This document shows, in pieces, positions 44,010 to 52,273 of a stretch of 64,000 nt of DNA (its first letter is position 1; every line of letters starts with the position of its first letter). The translations under genes and the position numbers were made by a program. Under the pieces are notes generated by a model. That model had not been told where the DNA came from, made no database searches, and saw only the letters and a program-made list of their open reading frames with translations. This stretch comes from Pelagihabitans sp965238025. GTDB lineage: Bacteria > Bacteroidota > Bacteroidia > Flavobacteriales > Flavobacteriaceae. The DNA is taken from positions 2,480,001 to 2,544,000 of the forward strand of contig OZ250162.1 of assembly GCA_965238025.1 (NCBI GenBank). The letters are read 5' to 3'.

Positions 44010-44761
44010 TGAAGGAGAATCTTTATAAATATATACTTGGTATTGCTGACAACTCATTAATTCTTGGCCAAAGAATGGGAGAACTTTGTGGTCATGGGCC
44101 TAGTCTAGAAACAGATATAGCCTGCACTAATATTTCATTGGATTTATTCGGACAAGTGCGTAGCTATTATCAATATGCAGCGAAAATTGCAGGTGATGAA
44201 AGAACTGAGGATGATATTGCAATGCTTCGAAAAGAACGCGAATATGTAAATGTATTGTTGGTAGAGCAACCTAATACCAACTTCGCCTTTACAATGGCAC
44301 GTCAATTTTTATTTGATGTATATCATTTGTTGTTTCTTGAGGAACTCCAAAAAAGTAAAGATTTAACACTTTCGGCAATAGCAACAAAATCTATTAAAGA
44401 AGTAAGTTACCATCAGCGATTTTCATCCGATTGGATAAAACGTTTAGGAGATGGAACAGAGGAAAGCAGCAAAAAAATACAAGAAGCAATTGATGCCTTG
44501 TGGGCATTCACTGATGAGTTATTCCATCAAACACAAGCTGATAAAGAGATGGTTTCAAAAGGAGTCGGAGTAGATGTAACAAAACTTAAAGAAGCATATT
44601 ACGCTAAAGTTTCAGAAATACTTGAAGAAGCAACACTAAATATTCCAGAATCTAAATGGTTTCAAAAGGGAGGTAAAGAAGGTATTCATACAGAACATTT
44701 AGGATATTTATTAAGTGACTTGCAATATATGCAACGAACCTACCCAAACATGGAATGGTAA
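44009..44761 (+). CDS. paaC: Phenylacetyl-CoA epoxidase subunit PaaC
   Basis: This encodes 250 residues, all-helical, related to PaaA but lacking part of the metal-site set. Recognisable stretches are DNSLILGQRMGELCGHGPSL, NISLDLFGQVRSYYQYAAKI and KEVSYHQRFSSDWIKRLGDG. It forms the structural partner of PaaA in the epoxidase. Translationally coupled to paaB. Confidence 0.96.
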   Translation: MKENLYKYILGIADNSLILGQRMGELCGHGPSLETDIACTNISLDLFGQVRSYYQYAAKIAGDERTEDDIAMLRKEREYVNVLLVEQPNTNFAFTMARQFLFDVYHLLFLEELQKSKDLTLSAIATKSIKEVSYHQRFSSDWIKRLGDGTEESSKKIQEAIDALWAFTDELFHQTQADKEMVSKGVGVDVTKLKEAYYAKVSEILEEATLNIPESKWFQKGGKEGIHTEHLGYLLSDLQYMQRTYPNMEW

Positions 44762-44765
44762 AAAG

Positions 44766-45266
44766 GTGACTTTAACTGAGCAACATATCGACCAAAAATT
44801 AATTCCAATACTGGAGCAAGTTTCAGATCCAGAAATCCCAGTTTTGTCAATAATGGATATGGGAGTTGTTCGTTCTGCAATTATTGAAGGTGATATTGTC
44901 AAAGTTCAAATCACGCCAACATATAGTGGATGTCCAGCTATGGATGTAATTGGTGATGATATAAAAAAAGCACTAAAAGAAGCAGGATACAATTCAGATA
45001 TAGAGTTGATTCTAGCTCCAGCTTGGACAACTGATTGGATTACTCCAAGAGGTAGAAAAGCGCTAGAAGATTATGGTATTGCAGCACCTTTAGACGCAGA
45101 AGCAGATAAAGATGTATTACTACAAGGAAAACGATTGGTAAAATGTACTAACTGTGGTTCAAAGAACACCAGATTAGTAAGTCAGTTCGGTTCAACAGCA
45201 TGTAAAGCACAATTTCAGTGTGATGATTGCCAAGAACCGTTTGATTATTTCAAGTGTTTGAAGTAA
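44766..45266 (+). CDS. paaD: Phenylacetate degradation protein PaaD (iron-sulfur assembly type)
   Basis: This encodes 166 residues from GTG 44766, 4 bases after the paaC stop; an earlier GTG at 44715 lies inside paaC. N-terminal DUF59/MIP18 domain: VSDPEIPVLSIMDMGVVR and TYSGCPAMDVI. The C-terminal zinc-ribbon-like part has CTNCGSKNTRL and CDDCQEPFDYFKC. PaaD is needed for maturation of the epoxidase, probably through iron-sulfur or diiron centre assembly. The first two-hairpin junction follows. Confidence 0.92.
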   Translation: MTLTEQHIDQKLIPILEQVSDPEIPVLSIMDMGVVRSAIIEGDIVKVQITPTYSGCPAMDVIGDDIKKALKEAGYNSDIELILAPAWTTDWITPRGRKALEDYGIAAPLDAEADKDVLLQGKRLVKCTNCGSKNTRLVSQFGSTACKAQFQCDDCQEPFDYFKCLK

Positions 45267-45268
45267 TC

Positions 45269-45343
45269 GATTCCCATGAAAATGGGAATCTTTTAAAATG
45301 TAAATAAAAGTTTAATTAATAAGATTCCTGCTTTCGCAGAAAC
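45269..45343 (+). repeat. Two-hairpin intergenic element, junction paaD-paaG (no ORF inside)
   Basis: Left hairpin GATTCCCAT-GAAA-ATGGGAATC (45269-45290) starts 3 bases after the paaD stop and is followed by TTTTAAAATG. Right hairpin, imperfect, TTCCTGC-TTTC-GCAGAAA, occupies 45323-45343 and ends 6 bases before the paaG ATG. Only about 30 bases separate them. The flanks TCTTTTAAAATG and TAATAAGATT recur at the junctions that hold GIY-YIG genes. Confidence 0.75.
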
Positions 45344-45349
45344 AAGGGT

Positions 45350-46135
45350 ATGAGTAATAATTCAGTTGAACTAAAAATTGAAAATAAAATAGCGTTTATA
45401 ACACTCAATAGGCCAGAAGTGTTTAATAGTTTTAATCGTGAAATGGCATTAGAGCTACAAGCTGTTTTTGATGATTGTGAGGCGAACCCTGCAGTTAGGG
45501 CTTTAGTATTAACAGGAAACGGGAAAGCATTTTGTGCAGGACAAGATTTAAAAGAAGTAACAGATCCAGATTTAAACCCTGGATTTAAAAAAATTCTTGA
45601 AGAGCATTATAATCCTATTATTACTAGAATTCGGTCAATTAAAAAACCCATCATCGGAGCAATAAATGGTGTTGCTGCAGGAGCAGGAGCTAATATTGCT
45701 TTGGCTTGCGATATTGTTGTAGCTCATGAAAAAGTGAGTTTTATTCAAGCATTTAGTTTAATAGGTTTAGTGCCTGATAGTGCAGGAACTTTCTTTTTGC
45801 CACGATTAATAGGATTTCAAAAGGCTCAAGCACTAGCTATGTTAGGCGATAAGATAGGTGCGGAAGAGGCTGAAAAAATGGGAATGATTTATAAATGTGT
45901 CTCTTTAGATGAATTTGAAGAAACTATTAGTAAACTGGCTCTTAAATTGGCAAATATGCCAACCAAAGCTTTAGGGTTTATTAAAGAATTATTTAATAAG
46001 TCAATGAGGAATACTTTAGAAGAGCAATTAGCATTAGAATCTAAATTGCAAATTGAAGCAGCTCAAAGTGAAGACTATAAGGAAGGTGTCGCTGCGTTTA
46101 TAGAAAAAAGAAAACCAGAATTTAAAGGAAGGTAA
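45350..46135 (+). CDS. paaG: Ring 1,2-epoxyphenylacetyl-CoA isomerase PaaG (crotonase family)
   Basis: This encodes 261 residues. Crotonase fold: RPEVFNSFNREMALELQ, oxyanion-hole LTGNGKAFCAGQDLKEVTD and GAINGVAAGAGANIALACD. The catalytic Asp region is LIGLVPDSAGTFFLPRLIG. It rearranges the epoxide to the oxepin-CoA. It stands immediately before paaH, 2 bases apart. Placement and the CAGQDLKEV motif fit PaaG; the second crotonase gene at 52274 is then PaaF. Confidence 0.88.
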   Translation: MSNNSVELKIENKIAFITLNRPEVFNSFNREMALELQAVFDDCEANPAVRALVLTGNGKAFCAGQDLKEVTDPDLNPGFKKILEEHYNPIITRIRSIKKPIIGAINGVAAGAGANIALACDIVVAHEKVSFIQAFSLIGLVPDSAGTFFLPRLIGFQKAQALAMLGDKIGAEEAEKMGMIYKCVSLDEFEETISKLALKLANMPTKALGFIKELFNKSMRNTLEEQLALESKLQIEAAQSEDYKEGVAAFIEKRKPEFKGR

Positions 46136-46137
46136 TT

Positions 46138-47292
46138 GTGAACGTAGGTGTAATAGGCTCAGGAACAATGGGAAGCGGCATTGCACAAGTTGCTGCAACT
46201 GCGGGTTGTAAAGTAAAACTTTATGATACCAATCAAGCAGTTTTAGAGAAAGCCAAAATAGCATTAGATAAGATATTATCACGCCTTATTGAAAAAGGGC
46301 GCATAGATTCTGACGAGAAAGATAGAATAATAGGAAATATTAGCTATGTAGATAGTTTAAGGGATTTGAGCGATTCTAATCTTACCATAGAAGCTATTGT
46401 TGAAAACCTTGATATTAAGAAAAAGGTCTTCGTTGAATTAGAACATTATGTGTCTGATGATTGTATTATAGCATCAAACACATCTAGTTTATCTATTGCA
46501 TCTATAGCTGCATCATTAGAAAAACCAGAACGTTGTATTGGAATACATTTTTTCAATCCTGCACCTTTAATGAAATTGGTTGAGGTGATTCCTGCGATAC
46601 AAACGTCTGAAGATGTACTTCAAAAATCAATTGAAACTATTTCTAATTGGAAAAAAGTAATTGCAGTAGCTAAAGATACCCCTGGTTTTATTGTGAATCG
46701 TGTAGCGAGACCATTTTATGGAGAGTCATTACGTATTTACGAAGAAGATATTGCAGATTTTGCCACGATTGACTGGAGTTTGAAAACCATTGGTGGTTTC
46801 AGAATGGGACCATTTGAGTTGATGGACTTTATAGGAAATGATGTGAATTACACTGTTACAGAAACGGTGTTTAAAGCCTTCTATTTTGACCCAAGATATA
46901 AGCCAGCGTTTACACAAAAACGTTTTGCAGAGGCAGGTTATCTAGGGCGAAAATCAGGAAAAGGATACTACGATTATACTGAAGACATAGTAAGACCAAC
47001 CCCAACAGAAGATAAAGCACTGGGAGAACAAATATTTAATCGTGTATTAGTGATGCTAATTAACGAAGCCGCAGATGCATTGTTTTTAAATATTGCTTCA
47101 GCAGAAGATATCGATAATGCAATGACCAAAGGTGTAAATTACCCTAAAGGTTTACTAGTTTGGGCTGATGAAATCGGAATTGATGCATGCGTAAATGCAT
47201 TAGATAGATTATATGACGAATACCATGAAGATAGATATCGCTGTAGTCCCCTATTGCGTAAAATGAGTAGAGAACATAAGACATTCTTTTAA
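46138..47292 (+). CDS. paaH: 3-hydroxyadipyl-CoA dehydrogenase PaaH
   Basis: This encodes 384 residues beginning with GTG (frame MNVGVIGSGTMGSGIAQVAA), a Rossmann GxGxxG NAD site. The catalytic His is in IGIHFFNPAPLMKLVEVIPA and the C-terminal domain carries two 3HCDH repeats (RMGPFELMDFIGNDVNY; NYPKGLLVWADEIG). It oxidises 3-hydroxyadipyl-CoA to 3-oxoadipyl-CoA. Followed by a hairpin junction before paaI. Confidence 0.92.
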   Translation: MNVGVIGSGTMGSGIAQVAATAGCKVKLYDTNQAVLEKAKIALDKILSRLIEKGRIDSDEKDRIIGNISYVDSLRDLSDSNLTIEAIVENLDIKKKVFVELEHYVSDDCIIASNTSSLSIASIAASLEKPERCIGIHFFNPAPLMKLVEVIPAIQTSEDVLQKSIETISNWKKVIAVAKDTPGFIVNRVARPFYGESLRIYEEDIADFATIDWSLKTIGGFRMGPFELMDFIGNDVNYTVTETVFKAFYFDPRYKPAFTQKRFAEAGYLGRKSGKGYYDYTEDIVRPTPTEDKALGEQIFNRVLVMLINEAADALFLNIASAEDIDNAMTKGVNYPKGLLVWADEIGIDACVNALDRLYDEYHEDRYRCSPLLRKMSREHKTFF

Positions 47293-47315
47293 TTAGAATT
47301 TAACGAAATGGCACC

Positions 47316-47381
47316 TTGAGCGTAGTCGAAAGGTCTCATTTTTAGAATAAATGAATTTAGATTTCCACTTTCGTGGGAAAT
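47316..47381 (+). repeat. Two-hairpin intergenic element, junction paaH-paaI (no ORF inside)
   Basis: The left part ACCTTGAGCGTAGTCGAAAGGT forms a short ACCTT/AAGGT hairpin of a kind often seen in flavobacterial spacers. Right hairpin ATTTCCAC-TTTC-GTGGGAAAT (47361-47381) ends 4 bases before the paaI start, with the same AAACATG ending as the paaF junction. Confidence 0.6.
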
Positions 47382-47385
47382 AAAC

Positions 47386-47793
47386 ATGAAAGGAGAGCAA
47401 ATCCCATATAAAATGTTAAGTCAAGATGCCTATAGCCAGTGGTTAGGTATTGAGATTTTAAGAAGCGAAATTGGGCGGGTGAAAATAGGGATGACTATTC
47501 GCAGGGAAATGCTAAATAGCATGAAGTATGCGCATGGAGGCATCAGTTATTCTTTAGCAGATACAGCATTTGGTTTTACTTCAAACACGCATGGTAAATA
47601 TGCGGTCTCTATAGAAACGAGTATAAACCATATTGAAGCATTGAACGAAGGTGATTATTTAATTGCAGAATGCGTTATTGAAAAAGTAAATAACAAACTC
47701 GGATTTAATATTGTAGAAGTAAAACGAGGAAAAGAATTAGTAGCCTTGTTTAAAGGCGTAGTATATAGAACTCAAAAAAATTGGGAAGAATAA
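47386..47793 (+). CDS. paaI: PaaI-family thioesterase
   Basis: This encodes 135 residues of the hotdog fold. The family stretch is MKYAHGGISYSLADTAFGFT, with the catalytic Asp in LADTAFG, and a later IETSINHIEALNEGDYLIAE. PaaI hydrolyses dead-end hydroxyphenylacetyl-CoA esters and so frees CoA when the pathway stalls. It lies in the operon between paaH and paaJ, 4 bases before paaJ. Confidence 0.92.
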   Translation: MKGEQIPYKMLSQDAYSQWLGIEILRSEIGRVKIGMTIRREMLNSMKYAHGGISYSLADTAFGFTSNTHGKYAVSIETSINHIEALNEGDYLIAECVIEKVNNKLGFNIVEVKRGKELVALFKGVVYRTQKNWEE

Positions 47794-47797
47794 ACGT

Positions 47798-49006
47798 ATG
47801 AAGGAAGCATATATCATAGACGGAATAAGAACTCCAATAGGAAGTTATAAAGGAACTTTGTCAGCTGTTCGCACAGACGATTTAGGTGCTATTGTAATAG
47901 AAGAGGTTGTTAAACGAAATCCTAATATTCCAAAAGAAGCCTATGACGATGTTATTATGGGGTGTGCAAATCAAGCAGGAGAAGATAATCGTAATGTAGC
48001 GAGAATGTCTTCATTGTTAGCAGGGTTGCCGTTTACAGTACCTGGAGAAACCGTTAATCGTTTGTGCAGTTCAGGGTTGTCAGCCATTATTCATGCCAAT
48101 CGTGCTATAAAAGCTGGTGATGGAGATGTATTTATTTCTGGTGGAGTAGAGAATATGACAAGAGGACCTTATGTGATGGCAAAACCATCAACAGCATTTG
48201 GCGGAGATTCTAAAATGTATGACTCAACTTTTGGGTGGCGTTTTATCAACCCTAAAATGCAAAAGTTGTATGGAACCGACGGAATGGGAAATACTGCTGA
48301 AAACCTTGTAGAGAAATATAATATTTCAAGAGAAGATCAAGATAAGTTTGCCTATTGGAGCCAAATGAAAGCTACAAAAGCTCGAGAAAATGGACGACTT
48401 GCCAAAGAAATAATTACAGTTGAAATTCCACAACGTAAAAAAGACCCTATCCAGTTTTCTTCAGATGAATTTATTAAACCATCAACGTCAAAAGAAATTT
48501 TAGCAAAATTACGTCCAGCTTTTAAAAAAGAAGGAGGAAGTGTTACTGCAGGAAATTCATCAGGACTAAATGATGGTGCAGCTGCAACAATAATCGCTTC
48601 AGAAGATGCCGTTAAGAAATACAATCTAAAACCATTAGCGCGAATCGTAAGTTCAGCTGTGGTAGGTGTAGAGCCAAGAATTATGGGAATTGGTCCGGTC
48701 AAAGCATCTAACAAAGCCTTAGAAAAAGCAGGTTTGACACTGAATGATATTGATATCATTGAGTTAAACGAAGCGTTTGCTGCGCAAGCATTGGCATGTA
48801 CAAGAGCTTGGGGATTGGCAGATGATGACTCAAGATTGAATCCAAATGGCGGTTCTATTGCAATCGGACACCCATTAGGAGTTACAGGAGCTAGAATTGC
48901 GTATTCAGCATCTTTAGAATTACATGAACAACAAAAAAGATATGCATTAATTACGATGTGTATTGGAGTAGGACAAGGCTATGCAGCTATTATTGAAAGA
49001 GTATAA
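47798..49006 (+). CDS. paaJ: 3-oxoadipyl-CoA thiolase PaaJ
   Basis: This encodes 402 residues. Active-site Cys is in VNRLCSSGLSAIIHA near residue 90. The conserved C-terminal His and Cys are in AIGHPLGVTGARI and MCIGVGQGYAAI. The NGGSIAIGHPLG stretch and length fit the degradative thiolase group (PcaF/PaaJ). It releases succinyl-CoA and acetyl-CoA. Its stop codon is part of the hairpin that starts the next junction. Confidence 0.93.
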   Translation: MKEAYIIDGIRTPIGSYKGTLSAVRTDDLGAIVIEEVVKRNPNIPKEAYDDVIMGCANQAGEDNRNVARMSSLLAGLPFTVPGETVNRLCSSGLSAIIHANRAIKAGDGDVFISGGVENMTRGPYVMAKPSTAFGGDSKMYDSTFGWRFINPKMQKLYGTDGMGNTAENLVEKYNISREDQDKFAYWSQMKATKARENGRLAKEIITVEIPQRKKDPIQFSSDEFIKPSTSKEILAKLRPAFKKEGGSVTAGNSSGLNDGAAATIIASEDAVKKYNLKPLARIVSSAVVGVEPRIMGIGPVKASNKALEKAGLTLNDIDIIELNEAFAAQALACTRAWGLADDDSRLNPNGGSIAIGHPLGVTGARIAYSASLELHEQQKRYALITMCIGVGQGYAAIIERV

Positions 49007-49387
49007 TTCCTGCGAAGGCAGGAATCTCATAATAAAGAGAGATGAAACATTGGTACGTCTATATAATGGCAAATAAACCGAATGGAGTAATTTATATAGG
49101 AGTGACTGATAGTATTGAAGAAAGAGTAAAAGAACATAAATTTAAATTATATCCTAAAGCTTTTACAGCGAGATATAATTGTGATAAACTAGTTTATTTC
49201 GAAGAATTTGAAAATGGAGAAGAGGCTTCGGTTAGAGAGGTGCAATTCAAGAAATGGAAAAGAGGTTGGAAAATTAAATTAATTGAAGAAATGAATCCAA
49301 GTTGGTTTGATTTAAGCATCAATTGGAATTTAGATACGACAAGATTGAGAAATAATAAATAATAAGATACCTGCCTGCGCAGGCATT
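49006..49387 (+). repeat. Two-hairpin element carrying a GIY-YIG gene, junction paaJ-paaZ
   Basis: Left hairpin ATTCCTGC-GAAG-GCAGGAAT (49006-49025) overlaps the last base of the paaJ stop. Right hairpin GCCTGCGCAGGC (49373-49384) with partly matching flanks ends 7 bases before the paaZ ATG. A complete GIY-YIG gene (49042-49362) lies between. The left hairpin is identical to one at 62909-62928, outside the island. Confidence 0.75.
49042..49362 (+). CDS. Stand-alone GIY-YIG nuclease, copy 1
   Basis: This encodes 106 residues. GIY-YIG module: WYVYIMANKPNGVIYIGVTD, the catalytic Arg in EERVKEHK, and the C-terminal acidic/basic core EEASVREVQFKKWKRGWKIK followed by NPSW. It belongs to the UPF0213-like small free-standing nuclease family. 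It sits inside the paa operon between paaJ and paaZ and is flanked on each side by a short palindrome. It has no role in phenylacetate metabolism that I can see. Confidence 0.88.
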   Translation: MKHWYVYIMANKPNGVIYIGVTDSIEERVKEHKFKLYPKAFTARYNCDKLVYFEEFENGEEASVREVQFKKWKRGWKIKLIEEMNPSWFDLSINWNLDTTRLRNNK

Positions 49388-49391
49388 GGAT

Positions 49392-51890
49392 ATGAAAAAA
49401 ATACATCATTACGTTCAAGGCAATTGGACAACAGGAAAAGAAGAAGGAACACCAATTCTTGATGCTGTCACAGGCGAAGCTTTCACAAGTGTTGCAATTG
49501 AAGGCTTGGATATACCTGAAATTCTTCAATATGGAAGAACAAAAGGAGGAGAATTACTTTGTAAAATGACGTTTCAAGAGCGTGGAAATATGCTAAAGAA
49601 ATTAGCATTATATCTAACCAAACGTAAAAATGAATTTTATGATTTAAGTTATAGAACCGGAGCAACCAAAGTTGATAGTTGGATTGATATTGAAGGCGGT
49701 TTTGGTAATTTGTTTGCCAATGCATCATTACGAAAGCTATTCCCAAATCAATCCTACCATGTAGAAGGTGATCCTATTGATTTATCGCGTGGCGGACGTT
49801 TTATGGCGCACCATATCATGGTGCCAAAAAAAGGAGTTGCCGTGCATATCAACGCTTTTAACTTCCCGGTTTGGGGTATGTTAGAAAAGTGTGCAGTAAA
49901 CTGGATGGCTGGTGTTCCTGCTTTAGTTTTACCAGCGCCATCGTCGTCATATCTGGCAGAATCAGTAGCAAGAGCGATTATCGATTCAGGAATTTTACCA
50001 GAAGGCGCATTGCAAATCATAAACGGAACCATAAGGAATATATTGGATACTGTAGAATCTCAAGATGTAGTAACCTTTACAGGCTCTGCAGCTACGGGAC
50101 GTATATTAAAAGCACATCCGAGAATTATCCAAGAAGCGGTGCCGTTTACAATGGAAGCAGATTCATTAAATGCATCGATCTTAGGAGAAGATGCAGTTCC
50201 AGGAACGCCTGAATTTGATTTGTTTATAAAAGAAGTAAGAAAAGAAATGACTGTTAAGGCAGGTCAGAAGTGTACGGCTATCCGCCGTATCATTGTTCCG
50301 GAAAACTTAGTGGAAGACGTTCAAATTGCCTTAGGAAAAGCTTTAGATAAGGTAACCATTGGAGACCCAAGATTGAAGGAAGTGAGAATGGGATCTTTAA
50401 TTAGTATACAACAAGTAGAAGCAGTCCGTAATTCTGTACAAGACATTGCCAAAGAAGCCCAAATTGTTTATGGTAATTTAGATAAGATAGATACAATTGG
50501 CGCAGATGCCAAAAAAGGAGCTTTTATATCTCCTATTTTATTACGAGCAGACAACCCTTTCGAAAATACGGCGATTCATGAGCGTGAAGCATTTGGACCA
50601 GTAAGTACTATTATGCCTTATAAAAATTTAGATGAAGCAATTACCTTAGCTCAAATGGGAAAAGGGTCGCTGGTATCTTCTATTGCAACCAATGATGATA
50701 AAATAGCAAAAGATTATGTAGTTAATGCAGCAAGTCATCACGGACGTATTTTGGTATTAAATAGAGATAGTGCAAAAGAAAGTACAGGTCATGGTTCACC
50801 ATTACCATCTTTGGTTCATGGTGGTCCAGGAAGAGCTGGTGGCGGAGAAGAAATGGGCGGAATGCGTGGGATAAAACACTATTTACAACGTACTGCAATT
50901 CAAGGTTCTCCAACAACATTGACTGAGATTACAGGAATCTATCAGCCAAATGCAAAATATAAAGAAGCTGAACAACATCCTTTTAAATATCATTGGGAAG
51001 ATATTCAACCTGGAATGTCTCTAAAAACACATAAAAGGACATTTACAGATACAGATATTATCAACTTTGCAAATCTAACTTGGGATCATTTCTATGCGCA
51101 TACAGATATTACCTCTCTGGACGGAAGTATTTTTGAAAAAAGAACAGCTCATGGTTATTTCATTATTTCGGCAGCGGCAGGGTTGTTTGTATATCCAAAT
51201 AAAGGGCCGGTTTCTGCAAATTATGGCTTAGAAGAATGTCGCTTTTTACGTCCACTATATCATAATGATACGGTGTATGTTCGTTTAACCTGTAAGCAAA
51301 AAATAGACAGGGACGTAGCAGGTGCTGAACATCCAAGTGGCATTGTAAAATGGTTCGTAGAAGTTTTTGATGCTGAAGATGAATTGGTAGCCATTGCAAC
51401 AATTTTGACAATGGTACAAAAGAAACAGGAAGTGTTTGTTGAAATGACAGATGGGAAAATTCAAGAATGCTTGAATAAACTAAAAGAAAACGCAAAACCA
51501 AAATGGGGAATCATGACACCACAGCACATGGTTGAGCATTTAGAATATACATACAGAATAGCTTCTGGTGAGATTCAAGATTTTGAAATAGCAACGCCTG
51601 AAAAGATTTTAGAAAAAGTACATAATAGTTTGTATAACTATCTACCATTTCCAAAAAACTCGAATTTCCCACTACTGGAAAAAGATACATTAGACGATTT
51701 AAAGCATGATGATTTAGCAATGGCGATTGAAAAATTTAATGAAGCAAGAGAAGACTATAAAATATATTTTAAAGAAAATCCAGATGCAATTTTAAACAAC
51801 CTTGTTTTTGGTGAACTAAATAGATACGAGTGGTATTTAATGGAACGTAAGCACCTAAATCACCACTTTAAGCAGTTCGATTTGCTGTAG
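49392..51890 (+). CDS. paaZ: Bifunctional oxepin-CoA hydrolase / 3-oxo-5,6-dehydrosuberyl-CoA semialdehyde dehydrogenase PaaZ with extra DUF1569-like domain
   Basis: The ATG is at 49392 (MKKIHHYVQGNW) or 49386, two codons earlier, giving about 832 residues. Residues 1-510: aldehyde dehydrogenase with catalytic Cys in KAGQKCTAIRR and Glu in FTMEADSLNASI. Residues about 530-680: MaoC-type hydratase with NLTWDHFYAHTD. Residues about 690-834: a DUF1569-like module ending NRYEWYLMERKHLNHHFKQF. E. coli PaaZ is about 680 residues and lacks the last module. The ring is opened and the aldehyde oxidised. The stop codon lies in a 42-bp palindrome. Confidence 0.92.
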   Translation: MKKIHHYVQGNWTTGKEEGTPILDAVTGEAFTSVAIEGLDIPEILQYGRTKGGELLCKMTFQERGNMLKKLALYLTKRKNEFYDLSYRTGATKVDSWIDIEGGFGNLFANASLRKLFPNQSYHVEGDPIDLSRGGRFMAHHIMVPKKGVAVHINAFNFPVWGMLEKCAVNWMAGVPALVLPAPSSSYLAESVARAIIDSGILPEGALQIINGTIRNILDTVESQDVVTFTGSAATGRILKAHPRIIQEAVPFTMEADSLNASILGEDAVPGTPEFDLFIKEVRKEMTVKAGQKCTAIRRIIVPENLVEDVQIALGKALDKVTIGDPRLKEVRMGSLISIQQVEAVRNSVQDIAKEAQIVYGNLDKIDTIGADAKKGAFISPILLRADNPFENTAIHEREAFGPVSTIMPYKNLDEAITLAQMGKGSLVSSIATNDDKIAKDYVVNAASHHGRILVLNRDSAKESTGHGSPLPSLVHGGPGRAGGGEEMGGMRGIKHYLQRTAIQGSPTTLTEITGIYQPNAKYKEAEQHPFKYHWEDIQPGMSLKTHKRTFTDTDIINFANLTWDHFYAHTDITSLDGSIFEKRTAHGYFIISAAAGLFVYPNKGPVSANYGLEECRFLRPLYHNDTVYVRLTCKQKIDRDVAGAEHPSGIVKWFVEVFDAEDELVAIATILTMVQKKQEVFVEMTDGKIQECLNKLKENAKPKWGIMTPQHMVEHLEYTYRIASGEIQDFEIATPEKILEKVHNSLYNYLPFPKNSNFPLLEKDTLDDLKHDDLAMAIEKFNEAREDYKIYFKENPDAILNNLVFGELNRYEWYLMERKHLNHHFKQFDLL

Positions 51891-51908
51891 CAAATCGAAC
51901 TGCTTAAA
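51867..51908. repeat. Perfect 42-bp palindrome across the paaZ stop codon
   Basis: Two 20-base arms (TTTAAGCAGTTC... and its reverse complement ending ...GAACTGCTTAAA) are separated by only two bases. The left arm codes for the last residues of PaaZ and the right arm begins at the stop. No T-run follows, so it is not a normal terminator. Confidence 0.9.
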
Positions 51909-51909
51909 G

Positions 51910-52265
51910 CTTCCGAGAAATCGGAAGTCTTATAAAATGAAAACTGTATTTTGAAACATTATGTCTACATCATAACAAATAAACCAAAAGGTGTTTTGTA
52001 CATAGGTTTTACAAAAAGAATAAAAGGAAGGATATATCAACATAAAAACAAAGTACATCCAAATACTTTTTCTGCTAGATATAATTTAGACAAATTAGTT
52101 TATTTTGAAGAACATGAAAATCCGGATGAAGCCAGATTGAGAGAAAAGAGAATGAAGAAATGGGATAGAGATTGGAAAATAGAATTAATAGAAAAATCAA
52201 ATCCTGATTGGATGGATTTGTATGAAGATTTATAATAAGAATTAAAAGATTACCGCTTTCGCGGA
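51910..52265 (+). repeat. Two-hairpin element carrying a GIY-YIG gene, junction paaZ-paaF
   Basis: Left hairpin CTTCCGA-GAAA-TCGGAAG (51910-51927), then TCTTATAAAATG. Right hairpin CCGC-TTTC-GCGG (52254-52265), with TT/AA extension, ends 8 bases before the paaF ATG, with the flank AAAAGATT. A second GIY-YIG gene (51951-52235) lies between. Confidence 0.75.
51951..52235 (+). CDS. Stand-alone GIY-YIG nuclease, copy 2
   Basis: This encodes 94 residues from TTG 51951 (MKHYVYIITNKPKGVLYIGF). It keeps the GIY-YIG signature (YVYI, VLYIG), the Arg in RIKGRIYQHK and the C-terminal core DEARLREKRMKKWDRDWKIE with NPDWMD. It is homologous to copy 1 but clearly diverged, so it is not a recent local duplication. 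It is flanked by palindromes in the same way. Non-AUG start and weak initiation context suggest low expression. Confidence 0.85.
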   Translation: MKHYVYIITNKPKGVLYIGFTKRIKGRIYQHKNKVHPNTFSARYNLDKLVYFEEHENPDEARLREKRMKKWDRDWKIELIEKSNPDWMDLYEDL

Positions 52266-52273
52266 AAGTAAAC

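Noticed and set aside
44715..44765. Longer PaaD start at GTG 44715
   Set aside because: It lies inside paaC; the GTG at 44766 just after the paaC stop gives the usual length.
49042..52235. GIY-YIG genes as parts of phenylacetate metabolism or as homing endonucleases in introns
   Set aside because: No intron or intein structure interrupts the paa genes, and the nucleases have no link to the chemistry; the hairpin-element explanation fits better.
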